Source of the DNA: Occallatibacter savannae
GTDB lineage: Bacteria; Acidobacteriota; Terriglobia; Terriglobales; Acidobacteriaceae
Assembly (NCBI RefSeq): GCF_003131205.1
Contig: NZ_QFFY01000001.1
Location: 1,488,001-1,552,000, forward strand
Direction of reading: 5' to 3'
DNA length: 64,000 nt
Position 1 is the first letter of the stretch; each line of letters begins with the position of its first letter. The position numbers were made by a program, and so were the translations under genes. Under the pieces are notes generated by a model. It saw only the letters and a program-made list of their open reading frames with translations, ran no database searches and was not told where the DNA came from. Shown piece after piece: positions 29,863 to 39,987 of the stretch.

Positions 29863-32800
29863 ATGTATTCAAACCAACTGGTGGCATCCTCAGTGATGTC
29901 ACGGTGGGTTAGGCGTGTGTCATGGCTGGTAATTCCAGTCATGCTCCTGTCCTTTTCCATCGCCTACGCGCAGCAGCTCACGGGTACTCTGAGCGGTATC
30001 GTTACCGATCAGACAGAAGCCCGCGTGCCCAGCGCGCAGGTTGTTGTGAAGAACGATGCGACAGGCGATACGCGTACAACCACCGCGGACAGTTCGGGAT
30101 TCTGGTCGGTAACGGCCCTTATCCCCGGCAACTACACGGTTCACGTCAGCGCAACCAACTTCGCTCCATGGGAAATCAACGGCGTGGTCCTGAACCAGGG
30201 CGACAGCCGTACGGTTCCCAACATCCGCCTCAAGATCGGTGGAGAGCAGACCGCGGTTACCGTCATCTCCGGGCAGGACGCGGAAATTCCCGTAGATACC
30301 GCTGAAGTCAGCGCAACCCTCAATAACGAGCTTGTCGACACAGCGACCCTCACCGGTCGCAACGCTGCTGAGCTGATCAAGATGATGCCTGGTGTCGTGT
30401 TCAGCGGCGCCACGTCGAGCTACGGCAGCAGCCAGGCAACTGGCACCAACAACGGACCCGCAGGACAGTTCTCGGCAAACGGAACCCAGCCCTACGGCTC
30501 CACCGACGTCTACCTGGACGGCGCCAACCTGATCGATCCGGGCAATGCCGGAACGCAGGTCGCCAACATCAACCAGGACATGACGGACAGCGTCAAGTAT
30601 CTGTCCGCCTCCTACGGCGCTGAATACGCCAAGGGACCTGCTGTTCTCCAGGCCTTCTCAAAGAGCGGCGGCCAGAAGTTCCATGGCGAAGGATATCTCT
30701 ACGCCCGCGACTCTGGTGCTCTGTTTGCGAATGACTGGAACGGTAAGTCACAACAGATCGCGAGCAAGAAGCCAAACGCCGTCTCTCCATCGTACTTCTA
30801 TTACATCGGCGGAAACATCGGTGGCCCGGTCTTCTTCCCGCACTTCAACAAGAACCGGGACAAGCTCTTCTTCTGGGGCGGCTACGAGAACATGATCCAG
30901 CACCCCTACAACTCCCCGTACAACATCAACGTCCCGACCACGGCTCAGCTCGCCGGTGACTTCACGAACGCGGGAGTTGATCCGGGCGTTCTGAATGCCT
31001 GGCCGAATGCCTACAAGACGCCCAACGCAACGAGCGTCGGCACTGCCCCTCTCTCAAACCTTACTTCGACGTTTGATCCCGATGGAGTGAAGGTCAACAA
31101 CCTCAATCCGAAGCCGAACCAGACGCCAAACAGTGCGAATGGCTGGGCCAATTATGGCTTTGTTCCGAATACGCCGACCAACCGTTGGGAAGCGACCGGC
31201 AAAGTCACGTATGCGTTCAGCGACAACACCAAGATTTGGGGTTCGTACGCGTATCAGAACGAGACCGACAATCACCCCCTTTCCATCTGGTGGGAGCCTT
31301 CATACGCGATTCCGTATCCTGGCAAGCCCTCTGGAAAGGAAACGGCCAACGTCTACCTCGCTAACGTCACGCACGCCTTCAGTGCGACTACGACGAACGA
31401 GTTCGTCTTTGCCTACTCCAAGTTCGTCAACGCCAACAAGCTGAGCGATCCTGCTGCCGTGAGCCGTACAGCTCTCGGTGTCGCGACAACCGGCATCTTC
31501 GGTGACGCGCACAAAATGAATCAGATGCCCGACTTTTTTGATTCATGGGCTGGCGCTGGAACTACCGACATCCGTCAGTTCAGCTTCGACGGAGGCATCT
31601 ACGGCCCGAATAGCTTCGGCAAAACCTCCAAGGCACCATCGATTGCTGACACGTTCACCAAGATCGTCAAGTCGCACAGTGTGAAGGCCGGCTTCTACTG
31701 GGATGCCCAGGAGAACCTGCAGTCTTACAGCAGCTGGGACGGCAACGGTGAGTTCAACGTAAACCCGTGGGGCAACAACTCCAGCGGAAACCTGGTGCTC
31801 GATCGCTTCCAGGGACGCAACAATTCCTACAACGAATCGATCTCTCAGCCGGTTCCTGACGAACTCTGGCACCAGTGGTCGATTTGGGCGCAGGACTCCT
31901 GGAAAGCGACCCGCAAGCTGACCATTAACGCCGGCCTTCGTGCCGACCATATGGGTCAGTGGTACGACAAACTTGGCGGCACGCAGGTTTGGGACGCCTC
32001 TTCCTACGACAACGCACCGAATCCGGCTCCCAACACCGGCCTTGCATGGAACAAGATCAATCCCAAGGTTCCGGTCTCCGGCTGGGGCAGCAAGCTGTTC
32101 ACCTACAACCCGCGCCTGGGCGTTGCCTATGACGTGCGCGGAAACGGCAGAACCGTTGTTCGCGCCGGCTTCGGCACCTATCGCTATCAGGTGTCGGATA
32201 ACGACGCAGGCTCCGCAATGAACGGTCCGCTTGGCTCGTTCCAATACAACACTGCTGGCTCGCTCGGTGCCGGATTCTATGGCTACAATGTCGCCAACGG
32301 ACTCGTGTACACGGACGCAGCTCGCACCAAGACAACGCAACTTACTGTTCCAAAAGCCCTCAATCAGGTCGGCGGCACCATCAGCGTTGACAAGTTCGGC
32401 GACAAGGAAGTCCCCTATGCGGACACCTACAGCTTCGGCGTCGCTCAGGCCCTGCCTGCGCACACGGTGGTGGAGGTTTCCTATGTGGGCAGCGCAAGCC
32501 GCAACCAGCTCCTGAATGGCAACAGCAACCTGTTCAACGTCAATCCTGTTGCGCTCGGGGCCTTTTTCAAGCCAAACCCGAATCCATACAGCGCGAACTA
32601 CGGCAAGCTGGAGAACCCCAACCCGATCAACGGCAGTGGGGATATTTCAGCAAACGCCCAGGATTTCCGGCCGCTGCACAACTATCAAACCATCAACCTC
32701 TACCAGCATGGTGGGTACGCGAACTACAACTCGCTGCAGGTTTCCGGTCAGAAGCAGTCCGGCAATCTGTACCTGTTCTCGAACTTCACCTTCGGCAAGG

Positions 32801-33582
32801 TTCTTGGTACACGGGACGGAAGCACCTCAAACGGCAACGGCAATGGAGCTCTCGTAGATCCATTCAACCTTGCCAACAACTACGGACCTCTCGGTTACGA
32901 TCACACCAAGGTCTTCAACCTTTCGTTCACCTACAAGCTGCCAAGGCCGATTCACAACAATTGGGCGCTCGGTCAGCTCATCAACGGTTGGGAACTCTCC
33001 AACTACACAACCTACCAGGATGGTGCGCCTTACCAGTCGAATACGGACCGCAGCATGCGTGCCCAGTATAACTGGAACAGCAGTCAACCTGATATCACGA
33101 TGCCAAGCGGGTTGAAGACTGAATCGATCAACGCCAGCACCTGGTTTGGATCGGGCGAGGCACCTGCGCTTCTTCCTCTGATTGTTTGCGATCCTCGCAA
33201 GCACCTCTTGAAGAACCAGCAGTTCAACCCGAACTGCTTCGCAGCTCCGCTTCCGCCCACTGCGAACTCCGTCGGGCAGCAGGGTCAGTTTGTTTGGCCC
33301 TACATCCGTACGCCGCATTACTTTGGAAGCGACCTGGCCGTATTCAAGGCCTTCCGCGTCAACGACAGCCAGCATTTCGAAGTTCGCATCTCGGCAACCA
33401 ACTGGCTCAACCACCCGAATGCTTCGTTCAGTATCAACGGCAACTCCGACAACCAGCTGAGCTTTAATGGTTACTCAACTGGACAAAGCTATTCGTATAA
33501 CACCAACAGCGCAACCACCGGTATCCCCGCTGCCAAGCAGGGCTATCGTTGGGTCCAGTTCGCGGGCAAGTACTACTTCTAA
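29863..33582 (+). CDS. Oar-like TonB-dependent receptor
   Basis: The ATG at 29863 follows CAGGAGG and a signal peptide (SWLVIPVMLLSFSIAYAQ) comes next; the upstream open frame is not coding-like. The 1239-residue protein has a carboxypeptidase-regulatory-like domain at about 40-120 (GTLSGIVTDQTEARVPSAQV), a plug domain (about 130-260, with NAAELIKMMPGV) and a long beta-barrel ending in WVQFAGKYYF, the aromatic terminus typical of outer-membrane barrels. Such receptors import large substrates, often glycans or peptides, using TonB energy. No TonB or ExbBD gene is adjacent. Confidence 0.92.
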   Translation: MYSNQLVASSVMSRWVRRVSWLVIPVMLLSFSIAYAQQLTGTLSGIVTDQTEARVPSAQVVVKNDATGDTRTTTADSSGFWSVTALIPGNYTVHVSATNFAPWEINGVVLNQGDSRTVPNIRLKIGGEQTAVTVISGQDAEIPVDTAEVSATLNNELVDTATLTGRNAAELIKMMPGVVFSGATSSYGSSQATGTNNGPAGQFSANGTQPYGSTDVYLDGANLIDPGNAGTQVANINQDMTDSVKYLSASYGAEYAKGPAVLQAFSKSGGQKFHGEGYLYARDSGALFANDWNGKSQQIASKKPNAVSPSYFYYIGGNIGGPVFFPHFNKNRDKLFFWGGYENMIQHPYNSPYNINVPTTAQLAGDFTNAGVDPGVLNAWPNAYKTPNATSVGTAPLSNLTSTFDPDGVKVNNLNPKPNQTPNSANGWANYGFVPNTPTNRWEATGKVTYAFSDNTKIWGSYAYQNETDNHPLSIWWEPSYAIPYPGKPSGKETANVYLANVTHAFSATTTNEFVFAYSKFVNANKLSDPAAVSRTALGVATTGIFGDAHKMNQMPDFFDSWAGAGTTDIRQFSFDGGIYGPNSFGKTSKAPSIADTFTKIVKSHSVKAGFYWDAQENLQSYSSWDGNGEFNVNPWGNNSSGNLVLDRFQGRNNSYNESISQPVPDELWHQWSIWAQDSWKATRKLTINAGLRADHMGQWYDKLGGTQVWDASSYDNAPNPAPNTGLAWNKINPKVPVSGWGSKLFTYNPRLGVAYDVRGNGRTVVRAGFGTYRYQVSDNDAGSAMNGPLGSFQYNTAGSLGAGFYGYNVANGLVYTDAARTKTTQLTVPKALNQVGGTISVDKFGDKEVPYADTYSFGVAQALPAHTVVEVSYVGSASRNQLLNGNSNLFNVNPVALGAFFKPNPNPYSANYGKLENPNPINGSGDISANAQDFRPLHNYQTINLYQHGGYANYNSLQVSGQKQSGNLYLFSNFTFGKVLGTRDGSTSNGNGNGALVDPFNLANNYGPLGYDHTKVFNLSFTYKLPRPIHNNWALGQLINGWELSNYTTYQDGAPYQSNTDRSMRAQYNWNSSQPDITMPSGLKTESINASTWFGSGEAPALLPLIVCDPRKHLLKNQQFNPNCFAAPLPPTANSVGQQGQFVWPYIRTPHYFGSDLAVFKAFRVNDSQHFEVRISATNWLNHPNASFSINGNSDNQLSFNGYSTGQSYSYNTNSATTGIPAAKQGYRWVQFAGKYYF

Positions 33583-33604
33583 ACGCGAACAGCCTCAAAC
33601 TCGG

Positions 33605-33633
33605 AGGGCGGCTTCGGCCGCCCTTCACTTTTT
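33605..33633 (+). terminator. intrinsic terminator with UUCG loop
   Basis: AGGGCGGC (33605-33612) and GCCGCCCT (33617-33624) form an 8-bp stem closed by a TTCG tetraloop, followed by TCACTTTTT. It sits 23 bases after the receptor stop. Confidence 0.88.
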
Positions 33634-33775
33634 CCCGCTCCTCGTTTTTGCTCTGGTTCATCAAGCCGCTCGAGCGCTGCTTCGCCTGGAGCCTCTGCTC
33701 GCGCCCTGAGAGAACCGGTTCAAACCGCAAACAAGATAGACTACTCGTAGCTCCTCCGGTCCGATCTTCCTTTCT

Positions 33776-35467
33776 ATGCCGAAGCCCCTGTCGATCGCAG
33801 TTTTCGTATTGCTCCTGCTTTCTGCTGTCTCCGAAGCCACCCGGATCGTGGCCCAGCAACAATCCCCTTCCCCCATCAAATTCGAGCTCAAGTCTCTTCC
33901 CTTCCGTCTGGATAGCGACGAAAGCAGCACAGCAAGAAATGTCCCGGAGACGATGGCTGGCGGCGTAGCCGTCTTCGACTACAACAGCGATGGCCGCCCC
34001 GACATCTTCTTCACCAACGGCGCCAGCCTTCAAACCCTGAAGAAAACCTCGGACAAGCAATCCGACCGCCTTTACCGCAATGACGGGAACGGCGTCTTCA
34101 CTGACGTCACCGCACAGGCCGGTCTGCACGGCCGCGGCTTCGATTCGGGCGTTGCCGCCGGCGACTACGACAATGACGGTCATCCCGATCTCTTCGTCAT
34201 GAGCGTTCACGGCAACACCCTCTACCACAACAATGGGGACGGCACCTTCGCCGACGTGACGAGGAAAGCCGGCCTCGACAAATCGGTCGATCCTGACTTC
34301 GGTCCCCTCTACGGCGTCGCTGCCGCCTGGGTCGACGTAAACAATGACGGACTCCTCGATCTCTTCGTCGTCAACTACCTTCAGTGGACCTGGTCAGACA
34401 AACCGCTCTGCACAATCAACAACGTCGCTGAGTACTGCCACCCGCGCTACTACAAGGGCCTCCCCGACCAGCTCTTCCTCAACAACGGCGATGGCACCTT
34501 CAAAGACGTATCCAAAGAGTGGGGTATCCGCGACCATGTCGGCAAAGGCATGGGGGTCGGCGTAGCCGACTTCGATCTCGACGGCAAACCCGATCTCTTC
34601 GTCACGAACGACGCCGGCTATAGCTTCCTCTTCCATAACCTCGGAAACAAGTTTGAAGAGATCGCGTTCCAGGCGAACATCGCGCTTCCGGAGGAGGGCG
34701 CCTTCATCTCCGGCATGGGCCTCGATTTTCGCGACTTCGATAACGACGGCTATCCGGATGTCGCCTATGTCGCGCTCAACCGGCAAACCTTTCCGCTCTT
34801 CCGCAACACAGGCAAAGGCGACTTCACTGAAGTCACCGCGCCCAGCGGCATGACCTCAGAGAGCCTTGGAATGTCCGGCTTCGGTCCCGCACTGTACGAC
34901 TTCGACAACGATGGCTGGAAAGACCTCTTCGTCTCACGCGGCCACGTCTCCGCCACGCACCCTCCGGGAGCAGAGGTCAAGCAGCCGAATTCCGTCTTCC
35001 GCAATCTAGGCGCAAACGGCAAATGGCAATCACTGACAGAGCAGGCAGGCTTCGCGCAATCGACCGCAGCACGTCATCGCGGCTGCGCACTCGGCGACTT
35101 TGACGGCGACGGGCGCATCGACATCGTCGCCACGTCCATGGACGCCAACGCCGAGCTCTGGATGAATCGCAGCCCCGCAGGACATTGGCTGGACATCGCA
35201 CTCCACGGAACCAAAAGCAATCGAGATGGCATCGGCGCCCGCATCAAGGTCGTTACAAAATCAGGCACACAGTACAACCACCAGACCTCAAGCGTCTGTT
35301 ACGCCTCGTCGAGCCTTGGCCCCGTACACTTTGGTCTCGGCCCGGAGTCGAAGGCCCAGACAGTTCAGATCACATGGCCCAGCGGAGTCGTGCAGACACT
35401 CGAAGACGTCGACGGTGATCGCATTCTGAAGGTCACGGAGACCGCGCCGGCAGCGACGCCGAAATAG
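33776..35467 (+). CDS. CRTAC1-like protein with VCBS repeats and ASPIC/UnbV end
   Basis: The 563-residue protein starts with a signal peptide (LSIAVFVLLLLSAVSEATRI). It carries several FG-GAP/VCBS repeats with the calcium-binding pattern D.(D/N).DG..D (DYNSDGRPDIFF, DYDNDGHPDLFV, DVNNDGLLDLFV, DFDLDGKPDLFV, DFDNDGYPDVAY, DGDGRIDIVA), which build a beta-propeller, and a C-terminal ASPIC/UnbV domain (GIGARIKVV, then SSSLGPVHFGLG and VQITWPSG). In acidobacteria these proteins are often encoded near TonB receptors and TPR proteins. Its stop abuts the stop of the convergent TPR gene. Confidence 0.9.
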   Translation: MPKPLSIAVFVLLLLSAVSEATRIVAQQQSPSPIKFELKSLPFRLDSDESSTARNVPETMAGGVAVFDYNSDGRPDIFFTNGASLQTLKKTSDKQSDRLYRNDGNGVFTDVTAQAGLHGRGFDSGVAAGDYDNDGHPDLFVMSVHGNTLYHNNGDGTFADVTRKAGLDKSVDPDFGPLYGVAAAWVDVNNDGLLDLFVVNYLQWTWSDKPLCTINNVAEYCHPRYYKGLPDQLFLNNGDGTFKDVSKEWGIRDHVGKGMGVGVADFDLDGKPDLFVTNDAGYSFLFHNLGNKFEEIAFQANIALPEEGAFISGMGLDFRDFDNDGYPDVAYVALNRQTFPLFRNTGKGDFTEVTAPSGMTSESLGMSGFGPALYDFDNDGWKDLFVSRGHVSATHPPGAEVKQPNSVFRNLGANGKWQSLTEQAGFAQSTAARHRGCALGDFDGDGRIDIVATSMDANAELWMNRSPAGHWLDIALHGTKSNRDGIGARIKVVTKSGTQYNHQTSSVCYASSSLGPVHFGLGPESKAQTVQITWPSGVVQTLEDVDGDRILKVTETAPAATPK

Positions 35468-36592
35468 CTAGTTGTTTGTCGGCCCTGCCTGCTGCTGCTT
35501 CGCCTGGATGTCATCGACAAGCTTGCGCTCGCGTTGACCATCGTCGGCGCGATGAAGCTTGTAGTAGAGCGGCGCCAGTTCCACGTGCGGCTCAAGCCAG
35601 TTCGGATCCGCCTTCTCCAGGGCTTCCAGCAGCGTGACAGCATCGGCATTTTTGCCCAGCATCGCATCCAGCTTCGCCATCTGCAGCTGTGCCTGCCGAT
35701 TCTCCGGCTGCAGCTGAAGTGCCAGTTCCAGCAGCGGCTGCGCTTTCTGCACCTCGCGCTTCTTTAGCAGGATCGCACCGAGATACAGGCTCGCGACAGG
35801 ATCGCGCGCATCAGCCTGCAACGCGGATTTAAACGCAGCCTGGGCAGCGTCGGTATCCCCGAGAGCATCTCGGGCCTGCCCCGCCATCGTATAGAGGCCG
35901 GGAATCTTTGCATCGAGTCCGAGCGCAGCATCCAGATCCGTCCTGGCCTGCTTGAACTCTCGCGAGTGCAGCCGCGCCGACCCCGCAATCGCATACGCCT
36001 CTGCAGACCGCGTCGTCTCCGCAACGCGCTCCATACGGGTGCACCCTTCCGCTTCCTTGCCCGACTGAATCATTGCGGATCCGAGCACGTACTCGAAGTC
36101 CATGTCGTTTTGATTCGCCTGCTCGAGCGGCTGCAGCAGAGCCACGGCCTTCTCTGCGCGATTCAGCTTCAGATCGCAGTAGCCCAGCAGCATCGTCGCG
36201 CTCAAGTCGCCAGGCCGTGCGGCATGCACTGCTTCAAATTCCGAGCTCGCGTGCTCGCAATCACCCTTCTTGTAATAGGCAAGCGCGAGGTTCTTTCGCA
36301 CCGCTGTCTTGTCGGGCGCGTTCTCCATCGCAAGCCGGTCTTCGCGAATCGCCGCGTCAAAATCGCCCGCAGCGGCAAGCGCCGCTCCAAGATTTGCCCT
36401 CGCCTCCGGAAAGCGGGGGCGAAGCGCCAGTGCTTTTCGATACTCCTCGATTGCGGCCTTCACATCACCGTGCTGTTGTGCATCTACCCCCTTGCGCATA
36501 TGCTCGTCCGCATCTCCCGCCGCCGGAGGACGAGATTGCGCAGCCGCAGCACCGACAGCACAAGCCAGAAGAATGAACGCAGAGAACCGCAT
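35468..36592 (-). CDS. secreted TPR-repeat protein
   Basis: The ATG at 36592 starts a signal peptide (MRFSAFILLACAVGAAAAQ); the frame upstream belongs to the end of the VWFA gene. The 374 residues are mostly TPR units: AAIEEYRKALALRPRFPEAR, NLGAALAAAGDFDAAIRED, TMAGQARDALGDTDAAQAAF, and ASLYLGAILLKKREVQKAQP. It starts 25 bases after the VWFA stop, so the two genes are probably co-transcribed. The stops of this gene and of the CRTAC1 gene are adjacent bases. Confidence 0.85.
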   Translation of the reverse strand: MRFSAFILLACAVGAAAAQSRPPAAGDADEHMRKGVDAQQHGDVKAAIEEYRKALALRPRFPEARANLGAALAAAGDFDAAIREDRLAMENAPDKTAVRKNLALAYYKKGDCEHASSEFEAVHAARPGDLSATMLLGYCDLKLNRAEKAVALLQPLEQANQNDMDFEYVLGSAMIQSGKEAEGCTRMERVAETTRSAEAYAIAGSARLHSREFKQARTDLDAALGLDAKIPGLYTMAGQARDALGDTDAAQAAFKSALQADARDPVASLYLGAILLKKREVQKAQPLLELALQLQPENRQAQLQMAKLDAMLGKNADAVTLLEALEKADPNWLEPHVELAPLYYKLHRADDGQRERKLVDDIQAKQQQAGPTNN

Positions 36593-36617
36593 ATTGAAAG
36601 GATAAAGCAGAGTCGGT

Positions 36618-39600
36618 CTATTCTCCGCCCGGGCCCGGCGCAGCTCCCGCCTCCGGTGTCTCTGGCAGAATTCGGACGCTCGATCCAAACCGTCGATAGT
36701 TTCTGAACTCGATGTTGTTCATCACCGCCTCATGCCGTCCCTGCTTTAGTCTCAGCTGCGCGCTGCTCGGCATCAGGTAATCGTGGTTATTGATCGAAAC
36801 ATAGTCGTAGTCCACGCCGATGCTGGTGTAGTGCGTTGGGAAATCCTTCGGCATGTCATCGGCGATAAGGGTAATTCGCCGCACGTTGTGCGCCGCCGCA
36901 TCGATGTACGCCTGCCCGTGAAAGCCAACCATCACCTGCCGGTTGTCCATTCCAACCACGGAGAACTCTGAGTTCTTCTGTTCCACGTGATAGTCAAACA
37001 CCTGCACAGTAGCGGCTCCCAAGGTGTCCGTTTCTTTCCACTGGAAATCCGCGTTCGCTTTATCGGCAAACACCGCGCGCAGCACGCCACCCAGCTCGCC
37101 AGACGAAAATGTTCCTTTCATCCCTTCGCGCGCATTGCTCGCCGGCTTTCCGTCAATCTCAATCATCGTTCGCGTTTCAGACTTGTCGTGATACCGGAGC
37201 AGTTCAGTCACCGTATCTCGCAGCTTCCACCGCCCGGCCCCGGTCGGATCGTACGACCTGCTCGTCACCTCGATACACACGAAGTTCGGCAACGAGTCCA
37301 CGTAATGCAGAGCACGTTCTCGCGTGTCAGCAACCAGTTGTTTCACCTCTTCCGGCGAAGGTGCCTGTACGGCATTCGTCGCGGGGACGATAGCGAGCGC
37401 TCCCTTGGGCAAGTCGCCAGCCGGCATCGCCGTGTCAGCGGCGTCAGAGTGCAGCCCGGCAACCGGGTTCTCCGCCGCAGCGTTCTCCTCGCCCTCCACC
37501 GTGAATGCCAACTCGCGCGTTGCCGTGCTCGCACCCTGCGTGACAAGGGCCTTCACTTTGTAGTCGCCCGGCGCAAGACCAGAATTGAAGCTGGCTAGAT
37601 AAGGAACGGCAGCCTGCGCAGTATCGAAGTGAATCGGCAACACCGTTCGTTTGCCTGCCCGCCCGTTCCTGCCCACTTCCATCTCTACTTTGACCGGGTC
37701 CTTCGACGTTCCGTCCGGGTGCACGATGAAGAACAACGAAACCGATTTTGCTCCCTCCGGAACATCGCCGACAACGTTTGGCGTCACGAGCCCTTTCTCG
37801 AACGTCAGTGGCTCGTCGGGATCTTCGCTGGAGCGTCCTCCCTCCACCTTGCGCACCAGCACCACGTCGCTGATGGAGGGACCGCTTGGATTTGGCGGAA
37901 CCTCGAAACTCATCCGCTGAGCGCCCGCTTTGTCGCTCAAGCGATCCAGCACCGCGACTTCAAGCGTGTACTTTCCCGGCGTAACCGGAAAATGCCGCGT
38001 CACATTGATCGTGGCATTCTTGTCCCGCTTGATGGTCTCCACTGCAGCACGGTGCGCAACATCTTCCGCAAAGTGCTCAACCACAGTTCCGTTCGCGTCC
38101 TTCACCTGGCCTACGACGCTGACGTGTGCTGAAAACAGATTGGTGTGCTGATCGGTTTTGGTTTCAAGCTGATCGATCGGAATCTCGATAGCCGCGGAAT
38201 TGGTATTTCCCTCCGCCATCTCACCAAAGTGCAGAACCGCAGTCTTGAATTTGACCTCGGTCGGGAGCTTCTCTTCGGCCAGAATCTTCAAGAGCGGTGC
38301 TTCGAATGCCCGAACGCCACCCGACGCACCGGGATCAACCGCGTAGTATCCGGTCCTGCCGTTCACCGTAAGTCCCTTGCGCCGAGGCCGGAACTCAATC
38401 GATCGAAACGTGCCATCATAGCCGTCGATCGGCGGGACATACGTCGCGACGTAATACGTGCTCATGTCATCGATGAGCTGCTGCAGCGGATTCTTCACGT
38501 TGTCCTGCGCGTCGATGTAAGCGCCGCCGGTCTCGCGCGCCATGTCGGCCATCGGGCTGTGCACATCTCCGAAGGGATTTCGATCTGATTGCCGCAGCCA
38601 ATCCACTGCCATTCCGGCGTTCGAACTCGGTCCGCCGGGGCCTCTCTGCAGGCTGGGCGTCCTCATTGCCAGCCCGCCACTCCCCTCCACCGGAACCGGC
38701 GCAGGATTGAATGCGACATTCTGCGCTGCGAGCGCATTGTCGATCTGGTGCCGCCCTCCCACGTCCAGGGCATCCATGTCGACCACATACAGAGTCACGC
38801 CCGCTTGATTAGCAGCCTCCGCGATCGAACGAATCATCTCCTTCGCAGCAGAGTCCATCTGCATGTTTTGAGTGAAGTAGATGATACATTTCCGCGCCGC
38901 GATCTTCTCCTGCGAACGGACCAGCGCCATCAAGGCTGCTAGCGATGGCAGGGTGTGCCGGTCCTGCTGAACCTGTCGCGACGCCTGCATCGCATCCAGC
39001 AATGTCTTGTAACGCGCCCGCGTTGTCGCATCGAAATGCGTCCCGTCGGAGTCCGCCCCGGTGCGCACAATGGAAACCAGATTCCTTTCAGCCTTTTTGG
39101 CCGCCAGCGAGCTAGCATCGTCGTCATTGACGATTGCCTTCTGATAAACGGCGTTCGACGCGGTCAACTCAATCACCGGATTCTTATCGCTCTTCGGCCC
39201 CTCGGTCACCGCCCGCATCGCGTCTCTGACCGCGTTCCGATCCGTTGTAAATGCCTGAATCAGCCGAAGGCGGGGCACCAGGTCGAGAACAGCAAAGGAG
39301 TAGCCCTTCGCCGGCAATTCCTTCAGGATCTTGCCCGCGATCGATTGCTCATTCTTACTCAGTGTGCCGCCGAACCGGTCCGATACAAACGTGACCACGT
39401 GTTCGGAGTTCCCTTCCGCCGTCACGCGGCGCAGGTCCTTCAGAGTAACCGGCTTTTCGTTGTCGAGGATCTGGATGTCTTCGGGCCTGAGGGATGCATA
39501 TGGCTTATGGCTCTTGTCGTGGACTACAAGATCGACGGAAATCGGTTCGATACTGGTCGTTGCGGGAGCAACCGAATCATCCTGGCCATTTGGGCCGGTT

Positions 39601-39737
39601 ACCTTCGCACCCTGTCCCCATGCCATGCACGCGCTCAAAGCCAAAGCCAGTGCAGCCGAACCCGATACTGCGTCTACAAGAGCCCCTATGCCCGCGATTC
39701 TGCCGCACCGAATCCCACCGACAACAACATCCTGCAT
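36618..39737 (-). CDS. VWFA-related acidobacterial protein
   Basis: The ATG at 39737 follows GGGGAGAG and starts a hydrophobic segment (ALVDAVSGSAALALALSACMAWGQ). The roughly 1039-residue protein has the acidobacterial VWFA-related domain near its start (ISVDLVVHDKSHKPYASLRP, LKDLRR, then VVTFVSDRFGG and a MIDAS-like region), later a GKYTLEVAVLDRLSD beta-domain and a C-terminal outer-membrane-lipoprotein-like region (RRITLIADDMPKDF). The canonical MIDAS DxSxS is replaced by DRFGG. The domain family is defined in acidobacteria, and the role is not known. It is co-transcribed with the TPR gene downstream. Confidence 0.85.
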   Translation of the reverse strand: MQDVVVGGIRCGRIAGIGALVDAVSGSAALALALSACMAWGQGAKVTGPNGQDDSVAPATTSIEPISVDLVVHDKSHKPYASLRPEDIQILDNEKPVTLKDLRRVTAEGNSEHVVTFVSDRFGGTLSKNEQSIAGKILKELPAKGYSFAVLDLVPRLRLIQAFTTDRNAVRDAMRAVTEGPKSDKNPVIELTASNAVYQKAIVNDDDASSLAAKKAERNLVSIVRTGADSDGTHFDATTRARYKTLLDAMQASRQVQQDRHTLPSLAALMALVRSQEKIAARKCIIYFTQNMQMDSAAKEMIRSIAEAANQAGVTLYVVDMDALDVGGRHQIDNALAAQNVAFNPAPVPVEGSGGLAMRTPSLQRGPGGPSSNAGMAVDWLRQSDRNPFGDVHSPMADMARETGGAYIDAQDNVKNPLQQLIDDMSTYYVATYVPPIDGYDGTFRSIEFRPRRKGLTVNGRTGYYAVDPGASGGVRAFEAPLLKILAEEKLPTEVKFKTAVLHFGEMAEGNTNSAAIEIPIDQLETKTDQHTNLFSAHVSVVGQVKDANGTVVEHFAEDVAHRAAVETIKRDKNATINVTRHFPVTPGKYTLEVAVLDRLSDKAGAQRMSFEVPPNPSGPSISDVVLVRKVEGGRSSEDPDEPLTFEKGLVTPNVVGDVPEGAKSVSLFFIVHPDGTSKDPVKVEMEVGRNGRAGKRTVLPIHFDTAQAAVPYLASFNSGLAPGDYKVKALVTQGASTATRELAFTVEGEENAAAENPVAGLHSDAADTAMPAGDLPKGALAIVPATNAVQAPSPEEVKQLVADTRERALHYVDSLPNFVCIEVTSRSYDPTGAGRWKLRDTVTELLRYHDKSETRTMIEIDGKPASNAREGMKGTFSSGELGGVLRAVFADKANADFQWKETDTLGAATVQVFDYHVEQKNSEFSVVGMDNRQVMVGFHGQAYIDAAAHNVRRITLIADDMPKDFPTHYTSIGVDYDYVSINNHDYLMPSSAQLRLKQGRHEAVMNNIEFRNYRRFGSSVRILPETPEAGAAPGPGGE

Positions 39738-39987
39738 ACGATGGCTCTCCCCAAGGCGCTGTGTGAGCCCAGCCTCTTGTCCTAGCGAGGTCGTTCTTGC
39801 GAGCTCTTTTAGCTGCCAAAATCTTACTCTCTCCGCGCCCTCTCCCGCAGGGACACGCTTAAGTACATCGTCCTGTACGGAGTCTTCGTTCGGGAGACGT
39901 CCCCTTTCGGAATCTGGACGCAACTCAGTTCAGCCGGTGATTGGAATCACATAATCTGACGGCTCGTTCCCTAAGAATTGGAGGTGA

